A stretch of DNA of 37,924 nt, taken from Candidatus Endomicrobium macrotermitis (lineage in GTDB: Bacteria > Elusimicrobiota > Endomicrobiia > Endomicrobiales > Endomicrobiaceae). This document shows positions 1 to 10,550 of this stretch, piece after piece (position 1 is the first letter of the stretch; every line of letters starts with the position of its first letter). The notes beneath the pieces were generated by a model. The model had not been told where the DNA came from and did no database searches. It saw nothing but the letters and a program-made list of their open reading frames with translations. The DNA is taken from assembly GCA_031271405.1 (NCBI GenBank), contig JAISVT010000009.1, positions 1 to 37,924 of the forward strand, written 5' to 3'. A program made the translations under genes and the position numbers.

Positions 1-1720
<1,720 letters not shown>

Positions 1721-1983
1721 CATTATCTAATCCCGCTTAAGAAGCGGATATCATAATGGTCATTGTACATCATTTAATAAATTGTGTTGTTTCAAAATAC
1801 GAACTTGTACTTCGATTTTCATCGAAGCGGCAAGGTACTTTGAAGACGCTTGATTTACCTTTGCTTTTTCTTTCGAAAAAACTTACTACTATTAAGTTTT
1901 CAATGACCTTTTGCTTCTATAAATAAATGAAAATGTCCGCCTTCGCTTTCGCTACGGCGCGACAAAATCAAATTTTTTGATTT
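1721..1983 (-). other. tRNA-Ala to 23S transcribed spacer
   Basis: Internal transcribed spacer of the rRNA operon with no gene. It holds three small hairpins: 1733-1747 (6 bp, just 5' of 23S), 1810-1827 (7-bp stem CTTCGAT/ATCGAAG closing a GAAA tetraloop in the RNA) and an imperfect stem at 1936-1964, also with a GAAA loop, right after tRNA-Ala. These are probable processing or folding signals for pre-23S; that role is inferred. Confidence 0.7.
1891..1907 (-). promoter_or_regulatory. boxA-like antitermination element before 23S
   Basis: The RNA strand reads GTCATTGAAAACTTAAT, resembling the TTCTTTGAAAACT boxA core in Firmicutes rRNA spacers. Its position between tRNA-Ala and 23S is where a second boxA is usually found. 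It would load NusB/S10 for antitermination. The match is partial, so confidence is moderate. Confidence 0.4.
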
Positions 1984-2056
1984 TGGAGATAGACGGGTTT
2001 GAACCGACGACCTCCTGCTTGCAAAGCAGGCGCTCTCCCAGCTGAGCTATATCCCC
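1984..2056 (-). tRNA. tRNA-Ala (anticodon UGC)
   Basis: 73-nt cloverleaf on the minus strand. The acceptor stem GGGGATA pairs with TATCTCC with one G-U, the discriminator is A, the anticodon stem-loop is CCTGC-TTTGCAA-GCAGG (anticodon TGC) and the T-loop is GTTCAAAC. CCA is not encoded (AAA follows), so the tRNA needs the CCA-adding enzyme. It sits in the standard 16S-Ile-Ala-23S spacer position. Confidence 0.97.
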
Positions 2057-2069
2057 GTTTCACCAACTG

Positions 2070-2169
2070 TTTCGGAAGTTTAGAAGCCGGGAAGTTCGGA
2101 AGTTTGGCAAGACCATCAATGTCTTTGCTAAACTTCTAAACCCTCTAAGCTCTCTGATCTTCTAAATTG
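2070..2169 (-). repeat. Imperfect palindromic repeat between tRNA-Ile and tRNA-Ala
   Basis: The spacer is made of GAAGTTTAGAAG-like units on one side and their complements on the other, so the RNA can fold into one long imperfect hairpin. Its core arms are 2100-2113 and 2121-2135 (AAGTTT(A/G)GCAA..GAC). The motif CCGGCTTCTAAACTTCCG is closely matched by CCGGGCTTTCAAACTTCCG in the hisC/aroF junction (30248-30338), so this looks like a copy of a dispersed element rather than an ordinary spacer. Confidence 0.6.
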
Positions 2170-2170
2170 T

Positions 2171-2247
2171 TGGTGGGCCTATGTGGAGTTGCACCACAGA
2201 CCTCACCCTTATCAGGGGTGCGCTCTGACTAACTGAGCTATAGGCCC
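2171..2247 (-). tRNA. tRNA-Ile (anticodon GAU)
   Basis: 77 nt on the minus strand including an encoded 3' CCA at 2171-2173. The acceptor GGGCCTA pairs with TAGGCCC, the discriminator is A, and the anticodon arm CACCC-CTGATAA-GGGTG gives anticodon GAT. It lies in the usual place between 16S and tRNA-Ala. In contrast to the tRNA-Ala beside it, CCA is encoded. Confidence 0.97.
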
Positions 2248-2405
2248 GCTAATACAACTCACGCCCTTAAAAGATATAGTTAGAGCAAAAACCAAATAAC
2301 ACGCAAATAAACGCCCCGACAAATCGGACAATCCCGAATGAGTAATTCAAGAATCGACCGTTAACATCCCGTTTCAGCCGAAGCTGATACGTATGTTTAC
2401 TCCTT
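2248..2405 (-). other. 16S to tRNA-Ile spacer with pre-16S processing arm
   Basis: Gene-free transcribed spacer. The RNA of 2342-2355 (GATTCTTGAATTAC) pairs with the 16S leader at 4020-4033 over 14 positions including two G-U pairs. This would bring both 16S ends together in an RNase III-type processing stem. A UCAGC-UUCG-GCUGA hairpin lies at 2374-2387. The pairing is seen directly; the processing role is known for rRNA operons in general and inferred here. Confidence 0.65.
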
Positions 2406-3927
<1,522 letters not shown>

Positions 3928-4266
3928 TAATTTATAGAGATTTGTTAATAAGCTCTTAATTACTGATACTACTCTTTTTATGAAAGCCTTTCGGCTTTCA
4001 CGAATTGATTTTTACAAATGACCCTTGAATTACATGATTGCCTCTTTTATCGAGGCGCTTGTCTGCGTGTTATTTAGTATTCAAAGAACTTCTTTATTAT
4101 TCAAACGACGCTTTCGCGCCGATTTTACAGAGAAAAATATTCTGCCCCTTGTCTTTCCGCTTTTTTATTAAATTTTTAAATTTAATAAAGCTAACAAAGG
4201 TTTTAATTTCAATTACATTTAGTTAGGGTGTCTTCCTGTCAGGAAAGAATCTTATTGACCCTTGAA
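3928..4266 (-). other. rRNA operon leader (pre-16S 5' region)
   Basis: No gene. It contains a perfect 8-bp hairpin at 3981-4000 (TGAAAGCC-GAAA-GGCTTTCA in the RNA), the upstream processing arm at 4020-4033, a 5-bp GCCTC/GAGGC hairpin at 4040-4056 and a boxA. The short plus-strand ORF here has no support and is noise in AT-rich leader DNA. Confidence 0.7.
4069..4090 (-). promoter_or_regulatory. boxA antitermination element of the rRNA operon
   Basis: The RNA strand reads AGTTCTTTGAATACTAAATA, a close match to the Bacillus leader boxA (GTTCTTTGAAAACTAGATAA), about 140 nt before 16S. NusB/S10 binding here would protect the untranslated transcript from termination. The role is inferred from the motif and its position. 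Confidence 0.6.
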
Positions 4267-4296
4267 ACTATACAAATCTTTTTTTAAGATTTTCAA
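4267..4296 (-). promoter_or_regulatory. Possible fifth rRNA promoter (weak)
   Basis: TTGAAA (4291-4296), an 18-bp spacer and TATAGT (4267-4272), read on the minus strand. It lies downstream of the four better promoters, lacks their CTTGAC signature and has a less ideal spacer, so it may be chance in AT-rich DNA. Confidence 0.3.
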
Positions 4297-4349
4297 AACC
4301 GTTTTATTTTCTACTTAAAACAAAAGAACTTTTTTGTGACTGCTTTTTG

Positions 4350-4378
4350 ATTAAACAAAATTCTAAAAATTTTGTCAA
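4350..4378 (-). promoter_or_regulatory. rRNA promoter P4
   Basis: TTGACA (4373-4378), exactly 17 bp, TTTAAT (4350-4355). It shares the GCTTGACA context with the other members of the array. It is the promoter of the four closest to 16S. Confidence 0.65.
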
Positions 4379-4399
4379 GCACTTTTTTGCAACTCGATC

Positions 4400-4428
4400 A
4401 GTTTACAAAGTTTTATATTTTTTGTCAA
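4400..4428 (-). promoter_or_regulatory. rRNA promoter P3
   Basis: TTGACA (4423-4428), exactly 17 bp, TAAACT (4400-4405), preceded by AAAAAATAC as an A-rich UP-like stretch. Confidence 0.7.
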
Positions 4429-4466
4429 GTATTTTTTAAAGAACTTATTTTTTTCTCTTCCGGCTG

Positions 4467-4495
4467 ATTGTATCACAAGTTTAAAATCTTGTCAA
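4467..4495 (-). promoter_or_regulatory. rRNA promoter P2
   Basis: TTGACA (4490-4495), exactly 17 bp, TACAAT (4467-4472): eleven of twelve consensus sigma-70 bases at the optimal spacing. Probably the strongest of the array. Confidence 0.8.
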
Positions 4496-4538
4496 GTATT
4501 TCTAAAAACTTTCTCGCGCGCCGTTTTAACCTTTGAGA

Positions 4539-4567
4539 GTTATAACACATTTACAAAAGCAAGTCAA
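4539..4567 (-). promoter_or_regulatory. rRNA promoter P1 (overlaps end of upstream gene)
   Basis: TTGACT (4562-4567), exactly 17 bp, TATAAC (4539-4544). The -35 hexamer lies inside the last codons of the AsmA-like gene, which stops at 4551. It is the most distal promoter of the array. Confidence 0.7.
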
Positions 4568-5480
4568 GCATTTTTTTATCTTTGCTCAAAGAATCCGAAA
4601 ACGGATATGAAATTATTATATCGTCGTCAATATCCTTTCTTTCGGATTTAACGCTTCCGCCGGCAGGCAATCCCGGGAAAAAGATATCGCGCAACTTTCT
4701 TTTGTTTATTTTAGCTACGTAAGAAAGTTTCAAAGAGCCGTCTTGCGAAAATTTTACTTCCCCGTCGGCGGACAGCGAAATATCCGGCGACAAAAAATCT
4801 TTTATATAAACAGTTTTAACGGCATTATCATATTCGAAAGAAAGACTTCCGTTACCCGAAAAAATATTTTCCCCGTCCGACATTATTTCATAAGAAAAAG
4901 AAACGTTTCCTTTAAAATTATCTTCATTGCTAAAGCCGCCTGACTTTAAAGTTATGTCTTTAAAATTTATCTCCGCCGAATCGAACTTTAAATTAATGCT
5001 GCTTTCATCAACCGACACGGAATTAACTTCTAATTTCCTGACCATCCCGTATTTTAAAGATTTATTAACAAACAAATATTGCAAATTTGCAAATAAATCA
5101 ACATATCCCGCTTTATTTTTTTTCCCGAAATCTAAATTAACATTAATACCCTTGGCATTAATATTTTCAATATAAAAATCTCTGCGCAGTATCTTAATAA
5201 TCGATAATTTTGCCGTTACGGAGTTTATTGAAACAAGAGTTCCGTGCTTAAATCCGCCTCTTTCGGCAACAGAATAATTCCGCATACTGAACATCCCCAA
5301 AGGCGACAAAGAAACAAGAGCCGCATCACTGTCTCTCTGAAACAGCATTCTGGTAATTCTTTTTGTTCCTTTCGATAATTTACCGCCGTTGAAATAGGCA
5401 TGAAAAGAAATCCAGTACGCGCAAAACGTAAGCCCAAAAAACAACAAGACAACAAAAAATATTATTATGATATTTTTCAT
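4551..5480 (-). CDS. Membrane-anchored AsmA-like protein (hypothetical)
   Basis: 309 residues. There is one hydrophobic segment at about residues 4-25, followed by a long region of alternating beta-strand character without cysteines or catalytic motifs. The pattern (N-terminal anchor, then repeated strands such as GEVKFSQDGSLKLSY) resembles AsmA/DUF748-type proteins that span or tether to the envelope, but it is short for that family and I assign it only by appearance. It is the last gene after the prepilin cluster (79-bp gap, no clear terminator between), so it may be co-transcribed with it. Its final codons contain the -35 box of rRNA promoter P1. A weak GGAA lies before the ATG. Function unknown. 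Confidence 0.75.
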   Translation of the reverse strand: MKNIIIIFFVVLLFFGLTFCAYWISFHAYFNGGKLSKGTKRITRMLFQRDSDAALVSLSPLGMFSMRNYSVAERGGFKHGTLVSINSVTAKLSIIKILRRDFYIENINAKGINVNLDFGKKNKAGYVDLFANLQYLFVNKSLKYGMVRKLEVNSVSVDESSINLKFDSAEINFKDITLKSGGFSNEDNFKGNVSFSYEIMSDGENIFSGNGSLSFEYDNAVKTVYIKDFLSPDISLSADGEVKFSQDGSLKLSYVAKINKRKLRDIFFPGLPAGGSVKSERKDIDDDIIISYPFSDSLSKDKKMLDLLL

Positions 5481-5559
5481 TTTAATTATTCCGGAACACC
5501 ATATGAAGTAATCCGTGTAAGGAGAGATTCAATACTTTATGCTTTTTATATTTTACTTT

Positions 5560-6039
5560 TTAATCCGTAACATATCCTTTTATAGGGCGCACATTTCCAT
5601 CGCTATCTGTTATTTTTGCGGTTATCTTCGGCGCCGCACTGTCAGTCCATGTCAAACTCATTACAATTCCCCTTGCTTTCGTATTCAAATCTGCTGAAGC
5701 AGTAACAACAAATCTGGTGCCTGCGGGGCTTACCTCTGTAAAAGCAATTTCTTTAAAATAATAATTCCTTCGTGCATCAACTCCCAAATCCTTTTTAAGT
5801 TTCTCGATATTTGTTGTTGCATTCTCGTCTCCAACCGTACCATCTCCCCAAAATCTGCCGTAGCGGTCTTTAAATATTTCTTGTGCCGCGGCAGCCTCAT
5901 TAAGCAAAGCCATCCCTTCCAAAGTATAAGACCTCTCCACATTTCCTCTGTATATCGGAACGGAAACAAACGCCAAAATAGCTACTATTACTATAACCAT
6001 CACTAACTCAACCAAAGTAAAACCATAATTTTTTTTCAT
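5560..6039 (-). CDS. Type IV prepilin, PilE/GspG-like
   Basis: 159 residues. Short basic leader MKKNYG, then the class III prepilin motif G|FTLVELVMVIVIVAILA: cleavage after Gly6, Phe at +1, Glu at +5, and a hydrophobic assembly helix of about 20 residues. The soluble domain has no cysteine pair. I chose the ATG at 6039 over the GTG three codons upstream, because AGGGTGG (6045-6051) is a good ribosome site for the ATG and overlaps the GTG. It is the last pilin of a five-gene prepilin operon and the best candidate for a major subunit, though without expression data this is a guess. Processing needs a prepilin peptidase not encoded in the window. Confidence 0.9.
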   Translation of the reverse strand: MKKNYGFTLVELVMVIVIVAILAFVSVPIYRGNVERSYTLEGMALLNEAAAAQEIFKDRYGRFWGDGTVGDENATTNIEKLKKDLGVDARRNYYFKEIAFTEVSPAGTRFVVTASADLNTKARGIVMSLTWTDSAAPKITAKITDSDGNVRPIKGYVTD

Positions 6040-6072
6040 TTTTGCCACCCTATATTTAAATTTTTTAAAAAT

Positions 6073-6567
6073 TTATGGAGTGGGAGCAGTATAACGCCCA
6101 TCTGTCCATTCAATTGTATTTGCGAAACGATTATATTTAGCCTTTCTTGTCACTCCTGAGGCAGAGCCTGACCCATAGAGCGTAACATAAAGGATATCTA
6201 TATTTCTATTTGTCCCTGTTGCATCAGGAGCTTGTTCAGTTCTAACTTCTACTGAAAATTCCTTAAAATAACTTTTCGTTCTCAAGTCAACGTTAAAACT
6301 ATCTATGTCGTCAGGAGACTTACCTGTTTGAGCTATGTCTCTAGTATATTTATTCATATGCGCAGCGGCATATATTTTTTCTTTTTCAATTATATCTTTC
6401 ATAATCATTTGCGATTCAATACGCCACCCGTCAGTAAGTCTGTCCTTGTCTCCCCAGCTTCCGGTAAAACCTACTACCAAAACAAACGCTGTAGCAAGAA
6501 CGATAACAATTTCCGTCATACTAACGCCTTTATTATTGCAAATAAAAAATTTTTTAATAATTTTCAT
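6073..6567 (-). CDS. Prepilin-like protein (GspH/FimU-like minor pilin)
   Basis: 164 residues. The leader MKIIKKFFICNNKG precedes V-S-M-T-E at +1 to +5 and a hydrophobic stretch IVIVLATAFVLVVG, so it is a class III prepilin with Val at +1 and the conserved Glu at +5. The rest is a small polar domain of unknown fold ending in a Pro/Thr tail. AAGGA is well placed before the ATG. It lies 33 bp upstream of the PilE-like gene and 9 bp downstream of the PilX/GspK-like gene, so it belongs to the same operon and probably the same fibre. The GspH/FimU label rests on gene order and is tentative. Confidence 0.82.
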   Translation of the reverse strand: MKIIKKFFICNNKGVSMTEIVIVLATAFVLVVGFTGSWGDKDRLTDGWRIESQMIMKDIIEKEKIYAAAHMNKYTRDIAQTGKSPDDIDSFNVDLRTKSYFKEFSVEVRTEQAPDATGTNRNIDILYVTLYGSGSASGVTRKAKYNRFANTIEWTDGRYTAPTP

Positions 6568-6576
6568 TTCTTATCC

Positions 6577-7956
6577 TTATATAGGCCTTGGTATTCTGCT
6601 TCTGAAATAAAATTTTACCCGCGGTTTGTTTGTATGAATAGGAGGATTAACATTATCATCAATATCTGTTGGATACAGGTTATATTGCCGAGCTGTTGCC
6701 GGGACTCCTCCATATGTCCTCTCATCCTCTATAAAAAAACGGGTTTCTATTCTGTATATTTGTGAGAATACTCCACCTTTGGACTGATCATTAAAACGCG
6801 CCTCGGCTATAATTGCAAAAAATCTTCTTCTTGCATTGCCTCCGTAATAATGATTATCCTGATTAGGAATAGGATTATTTATAAAAGCACCAGGAACAGC
6901 ATTAGCTCTACCATAAAAGAAATTCCCCGCCGGATCGGAAATTTTGTTCGCATTAGGCTGGGCACCGTCAGGTACAGTAATATGATAAAACCAAGACGGA
7001 GCAACATTGGCATTAACATCAACATTCGGCCAACCGTCACCCGCTCTTATTAGATCGGAATCGGATGAATCTCTGTTACCCAAAGAGTCAACTTTTGGAG
7101 GCAGTACAAACTCCTGATACATATAAGCCCTTACCATTACATTATTATCTGGGCTCATCTCGGGATGATGAACAATCCAAAAATCAGAGGCGGCATAATC
7201 ATTAGCCTCAACATAATTAGGATTTTCGGGAGTAAGGTGCATATGCCAAATCATTCTCCTATTATCTTCTTGCATACCTCCAGCATTATACCTGATGGCT
7301 TTACGCCACTTTAAGGGGTTTCCATCAGAAACATCAACCATTCTAGGGTCTTGGCTGTTAGATTTATATGTTACGTTAAAATCAACGTCATACACATACT
7401 GTTCGCCCGAAATAGGATCAGTAGGCTCAAGCTGAGTGCCATTAGTAAGAGGAGGCATGTCAGCGATAATTCCCGGATTTAAACTTATAGTTTCAGCAGC
7501 CAGTTTAGCATTAATGCCAGAACTCAAAATAGTATATGGGACTCCACTAAAATTAACATTTTGTGTGTATGGCGGATTGGGATAAACTACATCTGGAAGA
7601 AGAGTAGGATCATAATTAGGATGAACTCCTGACGCTATTGACCATACATTAGGCCAAATATCCCCTCTCATTTTATAAGAAGTAATAATGCGCTGAGTAC
7701 CGTCATGCGCCGCATTGTTACTTGGAATATGACCGGCAGGATCATACATCAAGTTTTTGGCAGCGGCATACATGGCTATTTCGCTTATACCGTCAGCCGC
7801 ATAAAAAAGCCTTAATCTGGCAATTTCTCCGTCCACTCCCTGATCCTGATCCATAGAAAAAAGAACTTTCATCGTCAAAACGGACAAAATAAGAAAAATC
7901 ATAGCAAAAACAGTAACCATCAATAATACTGACCCTTTAGCTCTTTTTAAATTCAT
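6577..7956 (-). CDS. PilX/GspK-like large minor pilin
   Basis: 459 residues. N-terminus MNLKRAKGSVLLMVTVFAM: a prepilin-like Gly followed by Ser and a 20-residue hydrophobic helix, but no Glu at +5. That absence is the hallmark of GspK and PilX, which cap the pilus tip. The large soluble region (about 420 residues, rich in Pro/Asn/Tyr) is far bigger than PilX and closer in size to GspK. It follows a PilV/GspI-like and a PilW/GspJ-like gene, the usual order for the tip complex. AGGA precedes the ATG. No catalytic motif is seen. It could carry an adhesin-like or substrate-binding role, but nothing shows it. Confidence 0.8.
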   Translation of the reverse strand: MNLKRAKGSVLLMVTVFAMIFLILSVLTMKVLFSMDQDQGVDGEIARLRLFYAADGISEIAMYAAAKNLMYDPAGHIPSNNAAHDGTQRIITSYKMRGDIWPNVWSIASGVHPNYDPTLLPDVVYPNPPYTQNVNFSGVPYTILSSGINAKLAAETISLNPGIIADMPPLTNGTQLEPTDPISGEQYVYDVDFNVTYKSNSQDPRMVDVSDGNPLKWRKAIRYNAGGMQEDNRRMIWHMHLTPENPNYVEANDYAASDFWIVHHPEMSPDNNVMVRAYMYQEFVLPPKVDSLGNRDSSDSDLIRAGDGWPNVDVNANVAPSWFYHITVPDGAQPNANKISDPAGNFFYGRANAVPGAFINNPIPNQDNHYYGGNARRRFFAIIAEARFNDQSKGGVFSQIYRIETRFFIEDERTYGGVPATARQYNLYPTDIDDNVNPPIHTNKPRVKFYFRSRIPRPI

Positions 7957-7965
7957 AATATTATC

Positions 7966-8769
7966 CTATGTGTTTCGTACCGAACCGATTCTATACGGTA
8001 TTCTTACAGTTCTGTTAACAAAAACTACCTCTCTGACATACGGAACTTCAACATCAGCCGCCATATTCAAATTGACATATAAAACAACTTCGCCGGCATG
8101 CCGTCTAGTATTATGATTAATAGTCCAAACATCCTGGGAATCCTCTCCGTCAGTAGCAAGATTACCCCCGGTTTGCGAAGGTTTCCTATGCGTGGTTGCC
8201 ATAAAATCTACCACGTCTCCCAAAACGACTTCCGCATAGGCGGCCTCCTCAGGCTTATAATAAGTAGTACTCCCCACATCTACGGTAAGGTCTGCGGCCC
8301 AAACGGTGCATATCACATTAGCTCTTCTATCCGGATTATCCGGAGTGGCATTAGGCGGTCTTGTAAAACGATATTCAATCCTTACGGTTTCGCCTGCGTT
8401 TTCATCAAAAAAATAAAAAGCAAAAGCTCTTGAAATTCTTGGTTTACTTGCATCGCTGAACCCGGAAATGTCATTACCTCCAGACCACCAATTAGCACCG
8501 GCAAAGTCACTATAAAGTCTTATTATATCCTGTTTATTTATCACCTCAGCATCTTCCATAAGCACATAACGGCTTCTGGCATTTCTTAATTGAGAATCTA
8601 GTTTAACTCTGAAATACAAATACCCTTCATTCTTATCGCTTTTGTCAAGAGCGCGATTTGAAAAATTATACAATTTGATAAGAAGTATCCCAAAAGCAGC
8701 AGCGATAATAGTGGTTATCATCATAACCAACATAACTTCAATAAGGGTAAAAGCTCTTGATTTTTTCAT
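7966..8769 (-). CDS. PilW/GspJ-like minor prepilin
   Basis: 267 residues. Leader MKKSRA then FTLIEVMLVMMITTIIAAA: Phe +1, Glu +5 and a hydrophobic helix. The residue before the cleavage site is Ala rather than Gly, a substitution prepilin peptidases can accept. Length and position between the PilV/GspI-like and PilX/GspK-like genes fit the PilW/GspJ role of minor pilin in the tip initiation complex. AAAAGG lies 8 nt before the ATG. The gap to the next gene is 9 bp, consistent with one transcript. Confidence 0.85.
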   Translation of the reverse strand: MKKSRAFTLIEVMLVMMITTIIAAAFGILLIKLYNFSNRALDKSDKNEGYLYFRVKLDSQLRNARSRYVLMEDAEVINKQDIIRLYSDFAGANWWSGGNDISGFSDASKPRISRAFAFYFFDENAGETVRIEYRFTRPPNATPDNPDRRANVICTVWAADLTVDVGSTTYYKPEEAAYAEVVLGDVVDFMATTHRKPSQTGGNLATDGEDSQDVWTINHNTRRHAGEVVLYVNLNMAADVEVPYVREVVFVNRTVRIPYRIGSVRNT

Positions 8770-8787
8770 TTTATAAACCTTTTCCGG

Positions 8788-9645
8788 CTAAACATGACCG
8801 TTACTTTCGTCCGGCCACTCGTAAATGCCGCTTACATGATGGGTTTTAATACGTAATAATTTAGTATTTTTATTTTGATAACCCGGTTGCCCATTCAAGC
8901 TTATTACCTTGTTTAGAGCGTTAATCATAGAAGGAACCCCTTTGAAAGTCTCAGCCGTTACATTTCCTTCGGCCTTGCTATTGCCTCCAAACAAATCATA
9001 ACTTCTTACCCTGCCAAACCCTGTCGTATTGGCCAAAGTTACGGCTTTGTCCACTGCTGATGAGTTCCCCGGACTGCCGGTTATAAAATTAGTAGCCAAT
9101 TTATTCCTAGCTTCTGATTGTGTAAGAGAAACAAAACCGACTACTTCAGATGTGAACAAAAAAACCCTATGATAACCCAGCTCGGGATCAGCTGTATATT
9201 GCGGAGATTTTTCGGAAGACCTATAGTATCCATTAGCGAGGGCTGTGCAAGTAATATAATTTCCATAAATCCAATCGATGGCAGGTCCTCTAAACGAATG
9301 TACCACTGCAAAAGGCATTATTTCATCTTTAGACATGGCATAATAACCTATCTCGTTTCTTAATGATTCAAATAGAGTGGATATTTTCCTAGACATCGTG
9401 GTAGCGCCTGGGGTATGCGCAGTAAGTGTATTATCACTAAAGTTCCTCGAAAGAGTGTGCAACCTTCTTGTTTCAAAACTGGCAAGAGCACCTTGAAAAA
9501 GCACAGACTCGCTGCTTGCGAGAACTTGCCTTCGCTGTATTCTCGCGAAAAAAGGAAACATCGCCGTTAAGATGATTCCGGTAATAACTATAGATACAAG
9601 TACTTCGACAAGAGTAAGCCCTTTGGCTGAATTTGCTTTAAACAT
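8788..9645 (-). CDS. PilV/GspI-like minor prepilin
   Basis: 285 residues. Leader MFKANSAKG, then LTLVEVLVSIVITGIILTA, giving Leu +1, Glu +5 and the assembly helix. The ATG at 9645 was chosen because AGGAAGG sits 6-7 nt upstream; the in-frame codons up to 9696 would add a Cys-containing extension unlike prepilin leaders and would start at the -10 of the likely promoter. It is the first gene of the prepilin operon. Order and size match the PilV/GspI position (I-J-K order in T2SS). The soluble domain is larger than typical GspI. Confidence 0.87.
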   Translation of the reverse strand: MFKANSAKGLTLVEVLVSIVITGIILTAMFPFFARIQRRQVLASSESVLFQGALASFETRRLHTLSRNFSDNTLTAHTPGATTMSRKISTLFESLRNEIGYYAMSKDEIMPFAVVHSFRGPAIDWIYGNYITCTALANGYYRSSEKSPQYTADPELGYHRVFLFTSEVVGFVSLTQSEARNKLATNFITGSPGNSSAVDKAVTLANTTGFGRVRSYDLFGGNSKAEGNVTAETFKGVPSMINALNKVISLNGQPGYQNKNTKLLRIKTHHVSGIYEWPDESNGHV

Positions 9646-9691
9646 TGCAAACCTTCCTTTTTTGCAACATGCATATGCCGTTCTCATTATT

Positions 9692-9720
9692 AACATACAA
9701 CAAAAAATTGAAAATGTCTA
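9692..9720 (-). promoter_or_regulatory. Promoter of the prepilin operon
   Basis: TAGACA (9715-9720), 17 bp, TATGTT (9692-9697) on the minus strand, with a predicted start about 40 nt before the PilV-like ATG at 9645. It is AT-rich on both sides. No sigma-54 GG-N10-GC site is seen, which matters because some pilin genes use one. Confidence 0.55.
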
Positions 9721-9776
9721 GTGTAGAAATTAAAAACAACTTGTAAAAAATCTGTAAAAAGTACATAGCTATTGGC

Positions 9777-10544
9777 TTATTCGGTTTTACTACCTTCAAC
9801 AGTTTGAGCCGATTCTATCACCGATATTTCATATTTTACGCTTTCTTTGTTTCCGGCTTTATCTGATACTGAAAATACTATCTTATAGTTTCCCGGGCGG
9901 ATAAAAGCATCATATATATCGTCGATTCCGTTCCACATTATCGTTTCCGGAATTGTTTCCGTAAACTTAAAACTTTTTATTTCATTATTTTTATAGTTGA
10001 AGACTTTTACGGAAGATTCCGCGTAATCTATCCCATTTTCGTCGCCGCAGCTTAAATATAAATTTATGCTTTTATTTATTTTGCCGCCGCCGTCTATAAA
10101 ATAGACATTATCGGCAGAGGCGACAGATACGAAAGGCGGAGTAGTATCAATTACGATATCCGGATTTTCAAACCGCATCTCGCTTTTGCCTGCCCTCGCG
10201 TAAAGCTCAACGCGATAACGCCCGTCAACGGCAGCCGAACCGAGATTATCAGAGCCGTCCCATACGATTTTTTCAGGGATACTTTTTTTACCGCTTAATG
10301 TTTTGACGATGTCCCCTTTTTCATTGCGAACGATAAACAGCCACATATCTATTTTGCCGGCGGCGCCTTTGACCGCGGGATAAAACATTATGCCTTCTTT
10401 CGCCTTTGCCGAGACTGAAAATAAAGAGTTCTCTGTCTCCACGCTCAAAGAAGGCTTTATCTCCTGCCGGTCTTGTGTTTCAGCCGGACAAGTAAAGAAA
10501 ACAAAAACAAATACGTGCAATACCGAAATTATAATTTTTTTCAT
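9777..10544 (-). CDS. Secreted protein with FlgD-like Ig domains
   Basis: 255 residues. N-terminal signal peptide (MKKIIISVLHVFVFVFFTCPA), then two domains that each carry the FlgD_ig signature: a stretch ending in WDGSDNLG..AVDGRYRVELYA around residues 90-120 and a second ending in WNGIDDIYDAFIRPGNYKIV around 205-230. This motif pair (W-[DN]-G-x-D ... G-x-Y) is typical of FlgD Ig-like and CHU_C-type surface domains. The ATG at 10544 was preferred over the in-frame GTG at 10550; neither has a Shine-Dalgarno. An extended -10 sits just upstream, so the mRNA may be leaderless. It is separated from ppdK by a strong terminator. Role in surface structure is plausible but unproven. Confidence 0.8.
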   Translation of the reverse strand: MKKIIISVLHVFVFVFFTCPAETQDRQEIKPSLSVETENSLFSVSAKAKEGIMFYPAVKGAAGKIDMWLFIVRNEKGDIVKTLSGKKSIPEKIVWDGSDNLGSAAVDGRYRVELYARAGKSEMRFENPDIVIDTTPPFVSVASADNVYFIDGGGKINKSINLYLSCGDENGIDYAESSVKVFNYKNNEIKSFKFTETIPETIMWNGIDDIYDAFIRPGNYKIVFSVSDKAGNKESVKYEISVIESAQTVEGSKTE

Positions 10545-10550
10545 AAGCAC

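Noticed and set aside
5225-5969. Minus-strand ORFs of 76 and 79 codons overlapping the AsmA-like and PilE-like genes in other frames
   Set aside because: They are contained in confident coding frames and lack family features.
9646-9776. Terminator after the FlgD-Ig gene
   Set aside because: Only T-runs without a convincing stem were found before the prepilin promoter.
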